NCBI GenBank assembly: GCA_037013685.1
Contig: CM072906.1
Span: 1,178,001 to 1,242,000, forward strand
Origin: Acridotheres tristis
Lineage: Eukaryota > Chordata > Aves > Passeriformes > Sturnidae
DNA: 64,000 bases
Direction of reading: 5' to 3'
The translations under genes were made by a program, and so were the position numbers. Positions within the stretch are counted from its first letter, which is position 1; each line of letters begins with the position of its first letter. Below, one piece after another: positions 22,949 through 34,089 of the stretch. The notes beneath the pieces were generated by a model that searched no databases, was not told the origin of the DNA, and saw nothing but the letters and a program-made list of their open reading frames with translations.

Positions 22949-25737
22949 TTGACAAAACAGAGCAAACCAATATCAAAATATGTGCAGAGATACACAATAA
23001 ATCTGAAAGGCTTAAACGTGATTTCTGATGAGTGTAACTCTGCAGCTTCCCAAGACATCCTCATCACCTCCACACACCAGAGGTTTGGATGCACACCTGA
23101 AAAGTGGAGAATTCTGGACTCTTCTCTCTCATCCTCACTTTACCAGGGCCACTGGACTTTTACCAGCTTTTCACAAGCCTTAACACCAAATCTTCCCACA
23201 CCTGCACAGCAAAACACATCCAGACACACCCAAGGCTTGGCTTTGCTGCCTGCAGCTTCTCAGGTTCCCTCTGGCCCACAGGAACCCACAGGAATTTATC
23301 AGCTGAAGGCCTGGGAGGTAAATCCTGATCCATCCATGGAGCACTGATGAGATTGAATGATTTCCCCATGGCTGGGCTGCAAAGCACCGTGGCTGAAGGA
23401 CAAAATGTTGTAAATCCCACTGCAAGGTTCTGCTGTGCCAGCACAGGCAGGTTCAAGCTCCCTGGATACTTTAATCCACGGGCACTGCTTCCCTACACAT
23501 CTGTGCTGCCTGAAAATCCCAATGGCAGAGGAAAAACCTTCTGGCTTTGCCCTTCTAGTGACAAACAACTCCACAAATGAAACCCACTGGTACCAAACAA
23601 GCTTCATTTATGCTGTCCTCTGAAATAAAGCTTCACCAGGAAATGAATTGATCTCCATTTGTCCTTTGTAAAGATTATGAACAGGCTTAAAAGCAAGCAA
23701 ATGCTCAGCCTGCTATTCATCCTGCCACTTCCTCATCATGCTCCATTCATTAATTGCTTATTCTAGTTTGGATTTTGCTGATTCAGTGCACATGTCTGCT
23801 TGCAAAAGGGACTGCCAACATTAAATCTATTGTGTCTATCCTATGATGTACATTTTTTTGTGACTCAAGCATCTTAATACACCTAATGCTGTCTGGTACA
23901 GTTCACTGTACACAGATCCAGGTTCTCAAACTATTTCTGACCACAAAGCCCTGAAACTTCCTCACGTTTCCCCAGAAAACCCGATTTTAAAGCACCTACT
24001 TTATTCCCAGTAATTCTTCTTCAGAAACGTTCAGCTCTATTTTAGAATTAGGCTCTCAAAAATAGGCATTACAATTTAGGGACATACAGACATTTCTAAA
24101 GGCACATTACTTGGCGAGTCCTAAGAAGAAATCATCTGCAAAGTTGTAAAAACAAAAATGTAGAGAATGGGATTTACTCTGGTGAGAGGCTTTGTAATAA
24201 AGTTATTAGGCTCAGACAGATCTAAGGGAGATAAAAGCCAGAGCAATTCCCAGTGTCACATCCACTTACCCAGCTCTGCCCATGCCCAGCTCTTTCACAC
24301 ACACACCATAAGTCGTTGAGACCTCCTTGCTCTTGGGTTTTCCTGCTGGAAAACTGCACAAATGGCTGCAGGACCAAGGCTGTCAAAGCAGCAGAGCTTG
24401 ACTCCCCCTCTGCCTGGTCTGGCTGGGCATGTGCTGGTTTGGAACAGAAAAGCTCAGGGCAGTCCAGGGGAGCAGGCTGGTGGCACAAACAAACACACAA
24501 GCCCTGATTTCCTTGGAAGCCAACTGGAGAGAAGTGTATCCAAAGCTTAAACTGGTTCATTTATTCTCATAAGCACAGTTTAGCCAGAAGTATTTATGAT
24601 AATACAGGTATTTTTCAGCAGAGGAGTTCAGAGGAGCACAAAAGCAAGTTGTTAAATTACACTAATCCCATCCTCTGCCAAAGTGATCATTTAATACTTC
24701 TGTTTACATTAGGAACTGTTCCACAGCACACTCCTGCCACAGAAGTCTTCCCTGAAGCACCATGTTCCCAACTTACAAGAACAGGTAATAACTTTGCAGC
24801 CAGGAAGGGAAAATTGACAATTAGTGGAATGTATGACATAAAGAGCCCTGAGGTGCTGTGCTATAAATCCATGGTCACAGTGTTTGCAGGTGACACTGAG
24901 CAGCACAATGGAAATAAGAGACTCTCTAACAGCCACTAAGCAAACTCCAGTTGTTTTCCCCAAAGCACTTTCTTCCCAACTGGGTTTAAAGAAGATATTG
25001 GGACTTGAAGCACCAAAGGCTTCTGACACTCCTGACCCCACACAAGCTGCCAAAGTGTGCTCCAGTGACCTCTGCTTCAAAAGGGAAAGAAAGAAAGAAA
25101 AAGCTGTCCTGTGTCCCCACCTAAACCCACGACAGAAACACAGCACAAACCCCTACACTGACTCTGGGGGGACTTCTCAGCTCCCTGGAGCCAGCCCCAG
25201 CTGCCTGTCTAAGGAGCCAGAACTGCTCCTGCAGGTCACAGGAGCAGGCTAAAATAATAATCAACAAATGTAAAGCACGGCAGGAGAAGTGTGCCTTTAG
25301 GGTCTTTACTTGCCCAGTTTTCAAGAAAAAGCATTGCTGGAAGTCAGGAGCAGCATGTCCAAACACACTGAGGAATAAAGATCAATATGGGTATTTATTC
25401 AACAGCCTGCTGGTTTGTGTTAGTGTATTATTTGTATTAGGAAAGCAATGGAGCAGCAGAGAGGCTTTTTCCTCTCTGCAAATCATCCCAAAGGCAGCAG
25501 AAGTTGCAGCTCCATCCCCGGAGGGCAGGAGGGACAAAGGGCACCAGCAGCCCCTGCACACACAGAGCAGCAGCAGCAGCAGCTCCTCAGAACTCAGGGA
25601 GAAATAAAAAACCTGAGTTTGTCTGGAGCTGGGTTTGGAACAATCTTCTACTCCCGTGACCTTCAGAGCAGGGGGGACAGCCTGGGCACAGCCTCCAGTG
25701 ACACCACCAGGACCGCACTGGGCTGCAGCTCTGATCC

Positions 25738-26456
25738 CTGCTCTGGGACAGGGACAGGGACAGCTGGGGCTGGGCCAGGGCAGGCTCAGGCTGGATTTTA
25801 GGGAAAGGTTCTTCCCCCAGAGGGTGCTGGCACTGCCCAGGCTCCCCAGGGAATGGGCACGGCCCCGAGGCTGCCAGAGCTGCAGGAGCTGCCAGGGATG
25901 CCCAGGGTGGGATTGTTGGGGGGTCTGTGCAGGGCTGGGAGCTGGGCCGGGTGATTTTGCTCCTCAAGACAGACCCTGAGGGGCTGGAGCGTGTCCAGGG
26001 AAGGGAACGGAGCTGGGAAGGGTCTGGAGCCCCAGGAGAGGCTGAGGGAGCTGGGAAGGGGCTCAGCCTGGAGAAAAGGAGGCTCAGGGGGGCCCTTGTG
26101 GCTCTGCACAACTCCCTGACAGGAGGGGACAGCCGGGGGGGTCGGGCTGTGCTCCAGGGAACAGGGACAGGAGGAGAGGGAACGGCCTCAGGCTGGGCCA
26201 GGGGAGGTCAGGGTGGACAGCAGCAGGAATTTCCCCATGGGAAGGGTGGTCAGGCCTTGGCAGGGGCTGCCCAGGGAGGTTTGGACTCTCCATCCCTGGA
26301 GGTGCCCAAGGAAGGGCTGGATGTGGCACTCAGTGCTCTGGGCTGGGGACAAGGTGAGGATCAGGCACAGCTTGGACTGGATGGCTTGGAGGGATTTTCC
26401 AACCCCAGTGATCCTGGGATTCTCCTGAGCTGGGTCCCTTCCAGCTCAGGAGGTTT
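25738..26456 (+). mobile_element. CR1 LINE fragment (outer element) interrupted by a second CR1
   Basis: The left part, to about 25965, is the same type as 14702-14898: GGAAAGGTTCTTCCCCCAGA, then TGCCAGGGATGCCCAGGGTG up to GGGCCGGGTGATTTT. Its expected tail is missing there but resumes after the inner element, at about 26428-26456, as GAGCTGGGTCCCTTCCAGCT CAGGA. That fits insertion of one CR1 into another. Confidence 0.75.
25966..26427 (+). mobile_element. CR1 LINE 3'-end fragment nested in another CR1
   Basis: It runs from GCTCCTCAAGACAGACCCTG through GGGGCTGGAGCGTGTCCAGG, AGGCTGAGGGAGCTGGGAAG, CTCCCTGACAGGAGGGGACA and GGTCAGGCCTTGGCAGGGGC to CCAACCCCAGTGATCCTGGG. It is the same subfamily as 57310-57985 and 63330-63990, with long stretches identical by eye. 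Confidence 0.88.
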
Positions 26457-28542
26457 CCATGACTTTGTGCAACCTGGCAGAATAAAACTGCCTGGAGCCA
26501 CACAGAGATGGGATAGACTGGGCAGGACAGAACACATGGACAGAAAATATCCAACAATCCATCCCTGAGCTGCAAATCTGCTCTGGCTTTGGAGAGCCCT
26601 GTTCTGAGGCACAGCTCCTGCATGCCAGAGCTGTGACACTGATACTCACTGCTTGATTTCTCTACTTGCTCTCCCAGAAAATTTCCAAGTGGCACCTTTC
26701 CAAGTACTGGAAAATATTACTTTGCCTTTTTTTATGGCTGAAGCTATAAAAAGCCAAGGGCAGGAGTGTTTTTCATACAATGCTGGATCAAACCCACAAC
26801 CATTAGGAGAGAAGGTACACAACTACTCCTGGCTTTTTCCTAGAGCTGTAAGGATCTTTTAATACACTCCTTCATGCAATTCACAAAGGGAATTTTACAT
26901 CTGAAAAAGACATTTTTTTTTTGTTCTTCCACTGTCTTGACTCCTATCTGGTTTTCCCTATAGTTATTTGATGAAGAAAAAGCCCTACATCTTTCCTCTC
27001 TTTTCCTAGCTTTTGTTTGGATGTACCACTGAAACCCATCAAAGCACTCTTTGCAGAAGGTAAAATAATGGATTGTCGTAGCACATTGTGCATGCAAGAG
27101 AGAAGGAGCTCTTCTGACCTCTTTTGTTTGCAATAAGCAGCAATCACAACAAATAAACAGGCATGAAACTCCATTTCCCAGCAAATACCACTCTCATAAT
27201 TCAAGTAGTTTGTTTTGCCCTTCTTAAACACTGTCCTTCTCCTCAGACTCACTTCATCAAGCCTGGCTGAACAGCCCAGGGCAGGACGAGTGACTGGCAC
27301 ATCACCACAAATGTGTGCTCAGGAATGTCCCAGATCCTCCAGGAAACCATCACTGAGCTCTCCCACTGGCTGCAGTAATATCTGCACATCTCAGACACTT
27401 CTACCACAGCCAGCACGGTCCTGTGGGCAGAGGGAAAGGAAAAAAAGCATCTTGTTTCATTCCAGGAGGTTGTGCAACCTCAATTTCAGGGAGGAAATGA
27501 GATGAGATGTATGGAGCAGTGACAGGGGCATCTCCTGCCCAAGCTGTGGCAGGTGTAGAGAAAAGATCTCATTTCAGTGCCTTGGTACCAGAGAAATCTG
27601 AGACAAAGGCACCTGCAAAGCCAGGGAGTTCAGTTACCCCCAAAGTGGAAGAGATTTCTGTACTTTCACAGGAAAATAAGTATGGTGGCACATGAAAGTT
27701 TCCCATCAGAGCCAAGCAGAGGGCACAGGCTGAGCTCCCTGCCACAAACCATGGCCAGTGTGGGCTCTGCAGGAACATCTGGGATCCAGCACAAGAGATG
27801 GGAGGGCAGCAGTGGCTTCATGGGCAGGAGACTCAATCACAGCCTCCAGGTGCATCCTCCTGATGGGTCTCAGTCACAGCCACATTCATCACTTGCCAAA
27901 TATGCATTCTGTTGGGATTGAAAAACCAAAATGGAATTCTTAAGCCCTGCAACATTCCATAAGCCTGAGGGAGGCTGAGGCCCCAAGGCAGCCCCATGGC
28001 AGAGGGCAGGAGACTCTCCAGGGATGGGGAGAGGCCCCGAGGGGACCAGGGCCTCCCTCCACCCCACAATGTGCTCTAGCACCCAGCAGGTACACACTGA
28101 GAGAGGCCACATACAAACCACTTGAAAGAAAAATTAATCAGAACTTGATTTAGTTTCTTTAAGTTGTCTAACAACAACCCAAAGCCTACCCAGAAGCCAA
28201 AACTCTCCATCTTCTGCACTATATCCCCAAGAAAAGCTCTCAGCTTGCTGTTCATGAGGTCCCTGGTAATAAAGCAGCTGAAGGCAGATGGTGCTGAAAA
28301 GCCCAATTGCTGGCAGGCTCCCATGGCAGCAGTCTGGAAATTCGTGGGTGATTCAGGCAGTGGGATGGCTGTGACTCACCCCCACACACCACGGGGACAG
28401 TCACAGCGAGCAGGATGTGACACTGCTCCCTCTTCAGCTGCAGGGGATGGGGAGGCTCTGCCCAGGGCACCTCTCCACGGGGTCCCATGGTGAGAACACA
28501 GCAGCAGATCAGGCTTCCAACACCTCCAGACATTTTCCATCA

Positions 28543-28812
28543 GAGGATCCCAGAATGATTTGGGTTGGAAGAGACCTCAAAGCTCATCCAGCCCCACCCC
28601 TGCCATGGGCAGGGACACCTTCCACTGTCCCAGGCTGCTCCAAGACTCGTCCAGCCTGGCCTTGGATGCTCCCAGGGATGGGGCAACCTCCCTGGGTAAC
28701 CTGGTCCTGCATCTCCCCACTCTCTCAGGCAGGAATTACTTCTCAATATCCCATCTAACCGTGTCCTCGGGCATTTTTAAGCCATTCCCCCTCATCCTAT
28801 CACTACACAGTC
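28543..28812 (-). mobile_element. CR1 LINE 3'-end fragment
   Basis: Reverse-oriented: CCCAGAATGATTTGGGTTGG, then GCCATGGGCAGGGACACCTT, GTCCAGCCTGGCCTTGGATG and ending in the CATTCCCCCTCATCCTATCA region. About 270 bp is retained. Confidence 0.9.
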
Positions 28813-30120
28813 CCTTTCCATGCATTTCCATGTGCAGGACCCCAAGGCAGGCAGGAGAAGGGGTTGTGTGTGCAGGCTGGGAAGCCCTCAAAACATGTGA
28901 AAAATCAAACTGTGGGAGTTGCTTATCTCTTACACCATCCTTGCTCTTCACTTTAATAGCTCGAGGCTCCCCTCCTGAGAACAGCTGTCAAGAGATTTGC
29001 AGCAGCAGGAATGTGTCATCTGCACCCAATGATCCAATAGTCCTAACAATTGTGGGTATTATTTCTCTTAAATCTACCCCTTAATCCTATAATGCCATAA
29101 AATACCACTGAATCAGAGCTTAGCAGGATTCCAGAAAGGAACAGACTTTTAAAGAGATAATGAGAACTCCACATTTATATTGGATAGGATTGAAAGGAGA
29201 GAAGGGGGGAGGTAGAACATACCAGATGGGCAGATTATTTCATAGTTTCCCTTAATATGATTTCTTCAACCTGAAGCATCTGGTAATTCCACTATCAGAG
29301 ATTAGATACTGGATAAGATGGACAGGCAGGCTGATCTAACAAAGCAATTTTATTTTCTGGCTACACATAGGAGAGGTTCCCATTAAATCCTGTATCACAG
29401 GATAAAACAGAGGTGCATAAAATGTTGTATCCAAGCAGGTAATGGCTGCAGGCCCTGGGACCCCATGTAAATATGTGTCACTTTCGATATAGAAAACAAC
29501 CCTTCTCCCAAAGCCCCCATCCTCGCCAGGCAGGCGAGTGCTGAGAATGGATAAACAATAAAACTCACACAGCAGCCTTGTCCTTCAGAGGCTTTTGCAG
29601 AAAATTGAAGAAAATCTCTCCAGCTCATTTTTGTGGAGATTTGTGTAGAAGTCCTGCAGGCTGCAGGCAGCACCTTGGGTACTTCCAATCTGGAAGCAGA
29701 GATTGTTTTCCAGAACATGCAGGAATCTCATCTTAAAGCCAAAAAACCCAATCAAGCATGACAGAAATGTGTTCCCAGTGCCCTTCTCATTATGGCACTG
29801 TTTGGCAGCAAGTTCTGGAAGAACTCACCCCAAAACACCAGTCCTGCCTGATTTAGCCCAAAGAAGAGCTTTCCCAGCCATCCCAACTGGAAAATCTCGT
29901 GCACAGCCAGCACAACCTCTCCTGCTCAGCAGAGGGTGGGGATCAGCACCTGTCCAGGTGTGACAGGCACAGCTCCCCTTTGGAATCAGCCCCACACAGC
30001 TCATCCCACACCACTGGCACCACTTCTCTGGAATCAGCCCAGGGCAACCCCCACGCCCCCAGGGGGGAACAGCAGGGAGGAGTTCCCACCTCCCAGGCCA
30101 GGTGAGCAGCCCCAGCAGGG

Positions 30121-30620
30121 ATGGGGAAAGGGGAATGGGGAAAGAGGAGAGGGGGAAAAGGGAACAGGAAAGGGGAATGGGGAGAAGGAAAAACAGAGAA
30201 GTGGAACAGAGAAAGGGGAAAGAGGAGAGGGGAAAGGGAAAGGGAAAGGGAAAGGGAAAGGAAAGGAAAGGAAAGGAAAGGAAAGGAAAGGAAAGGAAAG
30301 GAAAGGAAAGGAAAGGAAAGGAAAGGAAAGGAAAGGAAAGGAAAGGAAAGGAAAGGAAAGGAAAGGAAAGGAAAGGAAAGGAAAGGAAAGGAAAGGAAAG
30401 GAAAGAAAGGAAAGGAAAAAGAGGATGAGGAAAGGGGAAGATAAAAAGGGGAAAGAGGGAAGGGAAGGGAAGGGAAGAAGGAGAGAGGGGAAGGCATAAG
30501 GGAAGTGGAATAGAAAAGGGGAGAGGGGAAAAATGAAAAGGGAAAGGGGAAGAGGAAAAGGGGAGAAGAGAAAGAGGAAGGTGAAAAGGGAAGGGATAAG
30601 GGAAGGGGAAAAGAGAAAGG
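30121..30620. repeat. Purine-rich tract with an (AAAGG)n pentanucleotide core
   Basis: About 500 bp of the plus strand is almost entirely purine. The core begins as a GGGAAA hexamer near 30231. From about 30258 to 30415 it becomes a nearly perfect GGAAA pentamer of about 31 copies, with an interruption near 30404. The flanks are irregular GGGGAAA-like sequence. On the gene's sense strand this reads (CCTTT)n. Confidence 0.96.
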
Positions 30621-32134
30621 GAAATGAAATTGCTGAACTAAAGCAAAGATGATAATCCAAACTATCAGAAAGTGACACCACAATTCCCCAAATCAGGGCA
30701 AACAAGGTATTCTGCCACAGCTCCTGGTGCCGGGAGAGACCTCACCTTCTCCTGAACAACATCCTCACACCTCTGGGACCATCTTCCCAGGGAAACTCCC
30801 TCCTTTCTCTGCCTCTGGGCAGGACTGAGAGGCCCTGAGCTGTGAGCTGGGCTGGCTCCTCCTCACCAACAGCACCTGAAACCCCTCAGAGCAGGGATAT
30901 GTGAGTCCCTGAACCCTCAGTGATGCTGCTCGAGGTGCAGGGAGCCCGAAGATGCAAAAATACACTCAAAATGTGCCAAACTTTCCCTAGACTCCCCTTG
31001 CTCCACTTCCCTTTGGCCACAGGCTCAAAAAAGGAGCAGGAAAAGGCTCAGAGCTCTGATGCAGCATTGCTCAGCACTCAGGGCAGTGACACTTGACCAC
31101 ATAAATCTTTCCTTAAAAACAAGGCAAACTGAGAGGAAAGGCTGGGGAGTGCCAGCCTGTGCCAGGACCAGTCCCAGTCCATTGGCATTCCAGACACTCT
31201 GCAGCCTTTAGCTGAACCACACAGGCTTCACTATTATATTTAAAACTACTACATGCTTTGTAATGCTTATCAGCTGGAGGGTTTTCAACAGTTTTTCCTA
31301 CTAATGCTGCAATTTCAAAGCCATTTAGGGTAATTTCCCTTGACTTGAATCTATTTTAATCAGAAACCAGGATACTTGACTTAAATGGTTTGTGTTCAAC
31401 CCTTCATAAAATCAGCCATAAAACTTGATGCACTAAATAGCAAGGGAACATTGAAGCCAGAGGTAGGAAGAGGTGAAACTTTCCAAACTCTTCAGCAAAC
31501 TCCAGCCTATTACACATCAGACCAACTGTTCTCTTACAATATCAAGACAATTGATCCCAAAAACAAAAAGAAAACCAATAAACAAAACTCACTCCTGAAG
31601 TTCTCCAATAGATAAAAGGCACTCAGTACCCACAAATTCTCTCCCAAGTCTCAGCCCAGCTCCAAACTGAAGCATTTTTAATGCAGTGCTGTGCTCTGTC
31701 CTCTCCCCCTCTCTCTCTTGGAATGATGGATCGTGGAACTGAGGAAAAATACACCGCAAGCCTGAAAATGTCAGAATTAATCCTTTCCTTCCCCCCAAAT
31801 CTGAAAAGAAACATTACTTCTCAAATTAATTCTCGCCAAGTAATGCTGGCTCTGCTGGAAGTCAGAGCTGTGGATGAGAAATGGAAATCAGCAGCTCAGC
31901 CTCAGGTAAGAGCTGGAGAAGGTCTCGCTCCAAGGATCCTGCATTGTGCTGGGATTTGCATATCACAGAGGCAAAGGTGAATTTGTACCTGCAATTCAGC
32001 CTGGCTGGAGGAGCTGCAGCAGCAGAATGCAGGCTGGGCCTGCAATCCTTTGGAAACTCAGCCAGGGATTTCTGCTGTCAGTGCTTGACAGCCATGGGGC
32101 TGCTCAGAATTCAGGCAGAGCCCAGAGAGGGGAA

Positions 32135-32238
32135 GGAACAAGAGCTGTCCCTGCCCCACAGCCTGGACAATCTGGAGCACTCAGGGACAGAGGGAACAAG
32201 AGCTGTCCCTGCCCCACAGCCTGGACAATCTGGAGCAC
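32135..32238. repeat. 58-bp tandem duplication, two copies
   Basis: The block GGAACAAGAGCTGTCCCTGC...GACAATCTGGAGCAC begins at 32135 and again at 32193, with 46 bases identical by eye. The second copy is slightly truncated. No third copy is present. Confidence 0.92.
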
Positions 32239-32984
32239 CCGACACATGGAGCTCCATCCTTGGCTGCATGGTTTTCAATGCACTGCAGATGCCAGGCAAC
32301 AAGTTTGTCACTCCCCCATTGACACAGGCATTGGACACGAATCTTTCACAATTGAAACCTCTCTCAGCTCATTTTTTTTATCAGGGATTTCACTCCAGGC
32401 CTGGACATACTGACACTTCCCTATTTTGAGGAACACTCTGGCAGCCATATCTAAAATTAACCTTCACAAAGATAAACCTGCAGCATGTCTTTCCTCATCC
32501 TCTTAACAAAATGATGTGTCACCTCTTTTAAAGGCTGTTCTCCTGTGCTGCTTGGCAGGTAAACATCACCAGCACCTTAAAAGCTCAATCAAAAAAAGGA
32601 GAGGAAGGATATTACATGTATAGAAACTCCCTTTAAAGGCCCAGATGTCCAACGGGACATCTCAGAGTGTCCCTGCAGGATCCCTGTGCTGGGAGGAGCC
32701 TGAGGGCAGCCCAAGGGCCCTGGAGGTCCTGCAGGATGTGAAGGAGCTGACAAGGAGAGAAGGAGGAACAATCTCTGCATGCTTTTACAGGGTATTAAAC
32801 ACCAAAAGCTCAGAAGCTCAGTGAAAGCAGAGCTGAGCTTCTGATGGCATCACTTCCACCCAAAATCATGGACTGCTTTAGGAAAACAGAGACAGACGGA
32901 AGAAATTCACTTCTTTCCCCTGATAAATCATCTTGATGAACTCTCTCCAGCTACCTGGAACAGGGTGGGGCCAGGTGGGGATCA

Positions 32985-33242
32985 GTTTCTCCTGCCAGGT
33001 ACCAACTGACAGGACAAGTGGAAACAGCTTCAGGTTGTGTCAGGGGAGGTTCAGGCTGAATATTAGGAAGTATTTCTTCATGGAAGAGTGGTCAGGCCCC
33101 AGCAGCTGCCCAGGGCAGTGCATCCCCATCCCTGTAGAGGTTTAACAGCTCTGGGGATGTGGCACATGGGGACACAGGTCAGTGGTGGCCTTGGCAGTGC
33201 TGGGGAATGGCTGGACTCAGCCTTGATGATCCTGTGACTCCA
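32985..33242 (+). mobile_element. CR1 LINE 3'-end fragment
   Basis: It contains GTGTCAGGGGAGGTTCAGGC, ATATTAGGAAGTATTTCTTC, GTGGTCAGGCCCCAGCAGCT and a tail GGCCTTGGCAGTGCTGGGGA ending GATGATCCTGTGACTCC. It ends 165 bp from the coding exon at 33407. Confidence 0.88.
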
Positions 33243-33406
33243 CGAGCTCATTCCAGCCCAACCACCCCAGTTTGTCATCACTCAGCAGGGCCCTGTGAAT
33301 GATGAGGGAAGAGCCAAGAGCACCAAACTGGGAAAGCCAGCAGCAGCCCTGGCTCTGGGGTGACACCTGAACACAAACATTCCCTCCTGGAGCAGCTGGC
33401 ACGTAC

Positions 33407-33590
33407 TTGGTTGGGCGATAATCTGGGATGGAACGATCCAGGGAAATCTTCTCACTGAGGTAGGAGTTGTAGCCATACTTCTCATGGGGTCCCTTGGCTT
33501 TCTCCTCCTCCTCAGGGGACAGGGTGGCTGGGAGGCCACCCTTGCCACGGCCACCATAGCCCTCAATGAGACCAAGGGACTTGGACAGAC
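33407..33590 (-). CDS. GALNT17: GALNT17 internal coding exon, end of stem region and linker to the catalytic domain (184 bp)
   Basis: The exon encodes 60 whole codons (LSKSLGLIEG to PDYRPT), preceded by two bases of a Gly codon and followed by AA of a Lys codon. On the minus strand the acceptor is TTCTCCCCAG at 33600-33591, behind a good pyrimidine tract, and the donor is GTACGT at 33406-33401. The Gly-rich stretch EGYGGRGKGGLPATLS is the best evidence for GALNT17 over its paralogues. The later part, YGYNSYLSEKISLDRSIPDY, is the conserved lead-in to the transferase domain. By comparison with the mammalian protein this is probably the second coding exon; the first, with the cytoplasmic tail and signal anchor, is not in the window. 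Two minisatellites begin about 26 bases upstream of the acceptor in the gene's sense. Confidence 0.95.
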
Positions 33591-33615
33591 CTGGGGAGAA
33601 ACAGAAACAACATCA

Positions 33616-33772
33616 CTGGTAAAGAAATCCTTGGTAAAACCATCCTTGATAAAACCCATCCTTGGTAAAACCCATCCTTGGTAAAACCATCCTTAGTAAA
33701 ACCATCCTTGGTAAAACCCATCCCTGGTAAAACCAGCCCTGGTAAAACCCATCACTGGTAAAACCCACTGCT
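33616..33772. repeat. 15-16-bp minisatellite directly upstream of a GALNT17 splice acceptor
   Basis: The unit is AAAACCCATCCTTGGT or a 15-bp form lacking one C, in about nine to ten copies with substitutions (CCTTAGT, CCCTGGT, CACTGGT). It starts about 26 bases from the acceptor of the exon at 33407-33590. In the sense direction it reads GGGTTTTACCAAGGAT, ending just before the pyrimidine tract. Confidence 0.93.
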
Positions 33773-33810
33773 GTTATTTCCAACTCCTAAAGAAAAAAAG
33801 TACTCCAACA

Positions 33811-34089
33811 ATCCTGGCTGTTTTGGGATCCTGGCTGTTTTGGGATCCTGGCTGTTTTGGGCTCCTGGCTGTTTTGGGATCCTGGCTGGGGATCCTGGCT
33901 GTTTTGGGATCCTGGCTGTTTTGGGATCCTGGCTGTTTTGGGCTCCTGGCTGTTTTGGGATCCTGGCTGCTTTGAGTTCCTGGCTGTTTTGGGCTCCTGG
34001 CTGTTTTGGGATCCTGGCTGGGGATCCTGGCTGGGGATCCTGGCTGTTTTGGGCTCCTGGCTGTTTTGGGCTCCTGGCTGTTTTGGGCT
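33811..34089. repeat. 17-bp minisatellite, 17 copies
   Basis: The unit is ATCCTGGCTGTTTTGGG with the variants CTCC and TTCC at its start. I count 17 copies, three of them shortened to about 13 bp (ATCCTGGCTGGGG). It lies 38 bp beyond the 15-16-bp array. In the gene's sense each unit reads as CCCAAAACAGCCAGGAT. Confidence 0.95.

Larger units (their letters stand above)
10880..33406 (-). other. GALNT17: GALNT17 intron of 22,527 bp between the two upstream visible exons
   Basis: Bounded by the GTACGT donor at 33406 and the TTGCAG acceptor at 10880. It carries CR1 fragments at about 13.5, 14.7, 15.9, 17.9, 19.0, 22.9, 25.7-26.5, 28.5 and 33.0 kb. It also carries minisatellites at 17.0-17.8, 20.6 and 21.5-21.9 kb, a purine array at 30.1-30.6 kb and a tandem duplication at 32.1 kb. 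The stretches 10880-13495, 16153-17019, 19071-20605, 22963-25737, 26456-28542, 28813-30120 and 30621-32134 show no gene or repeat I can name. AT-rich unique sequence is notable at about 23.6-24.2 kb. Confidence 0.85.

Noticed and set aside
29936..30705. Lys/Gly-rich and Phe/Ser/Leu-rich frames on both strands
   Set aside because: Translation of the purine-rich AAAGG tract; low-complexity artefact.
942..33590. GALNT9 or GALNT18 as the identity of the gene
   Set aside because: The stem peptide with EGYGGRGKGG, and CKELKY and VVRNQKREGL, fit GALNT17; GALNT9 has different stem wording and GALNT18 is more distant. Based on recall, so an alignment should confirm.
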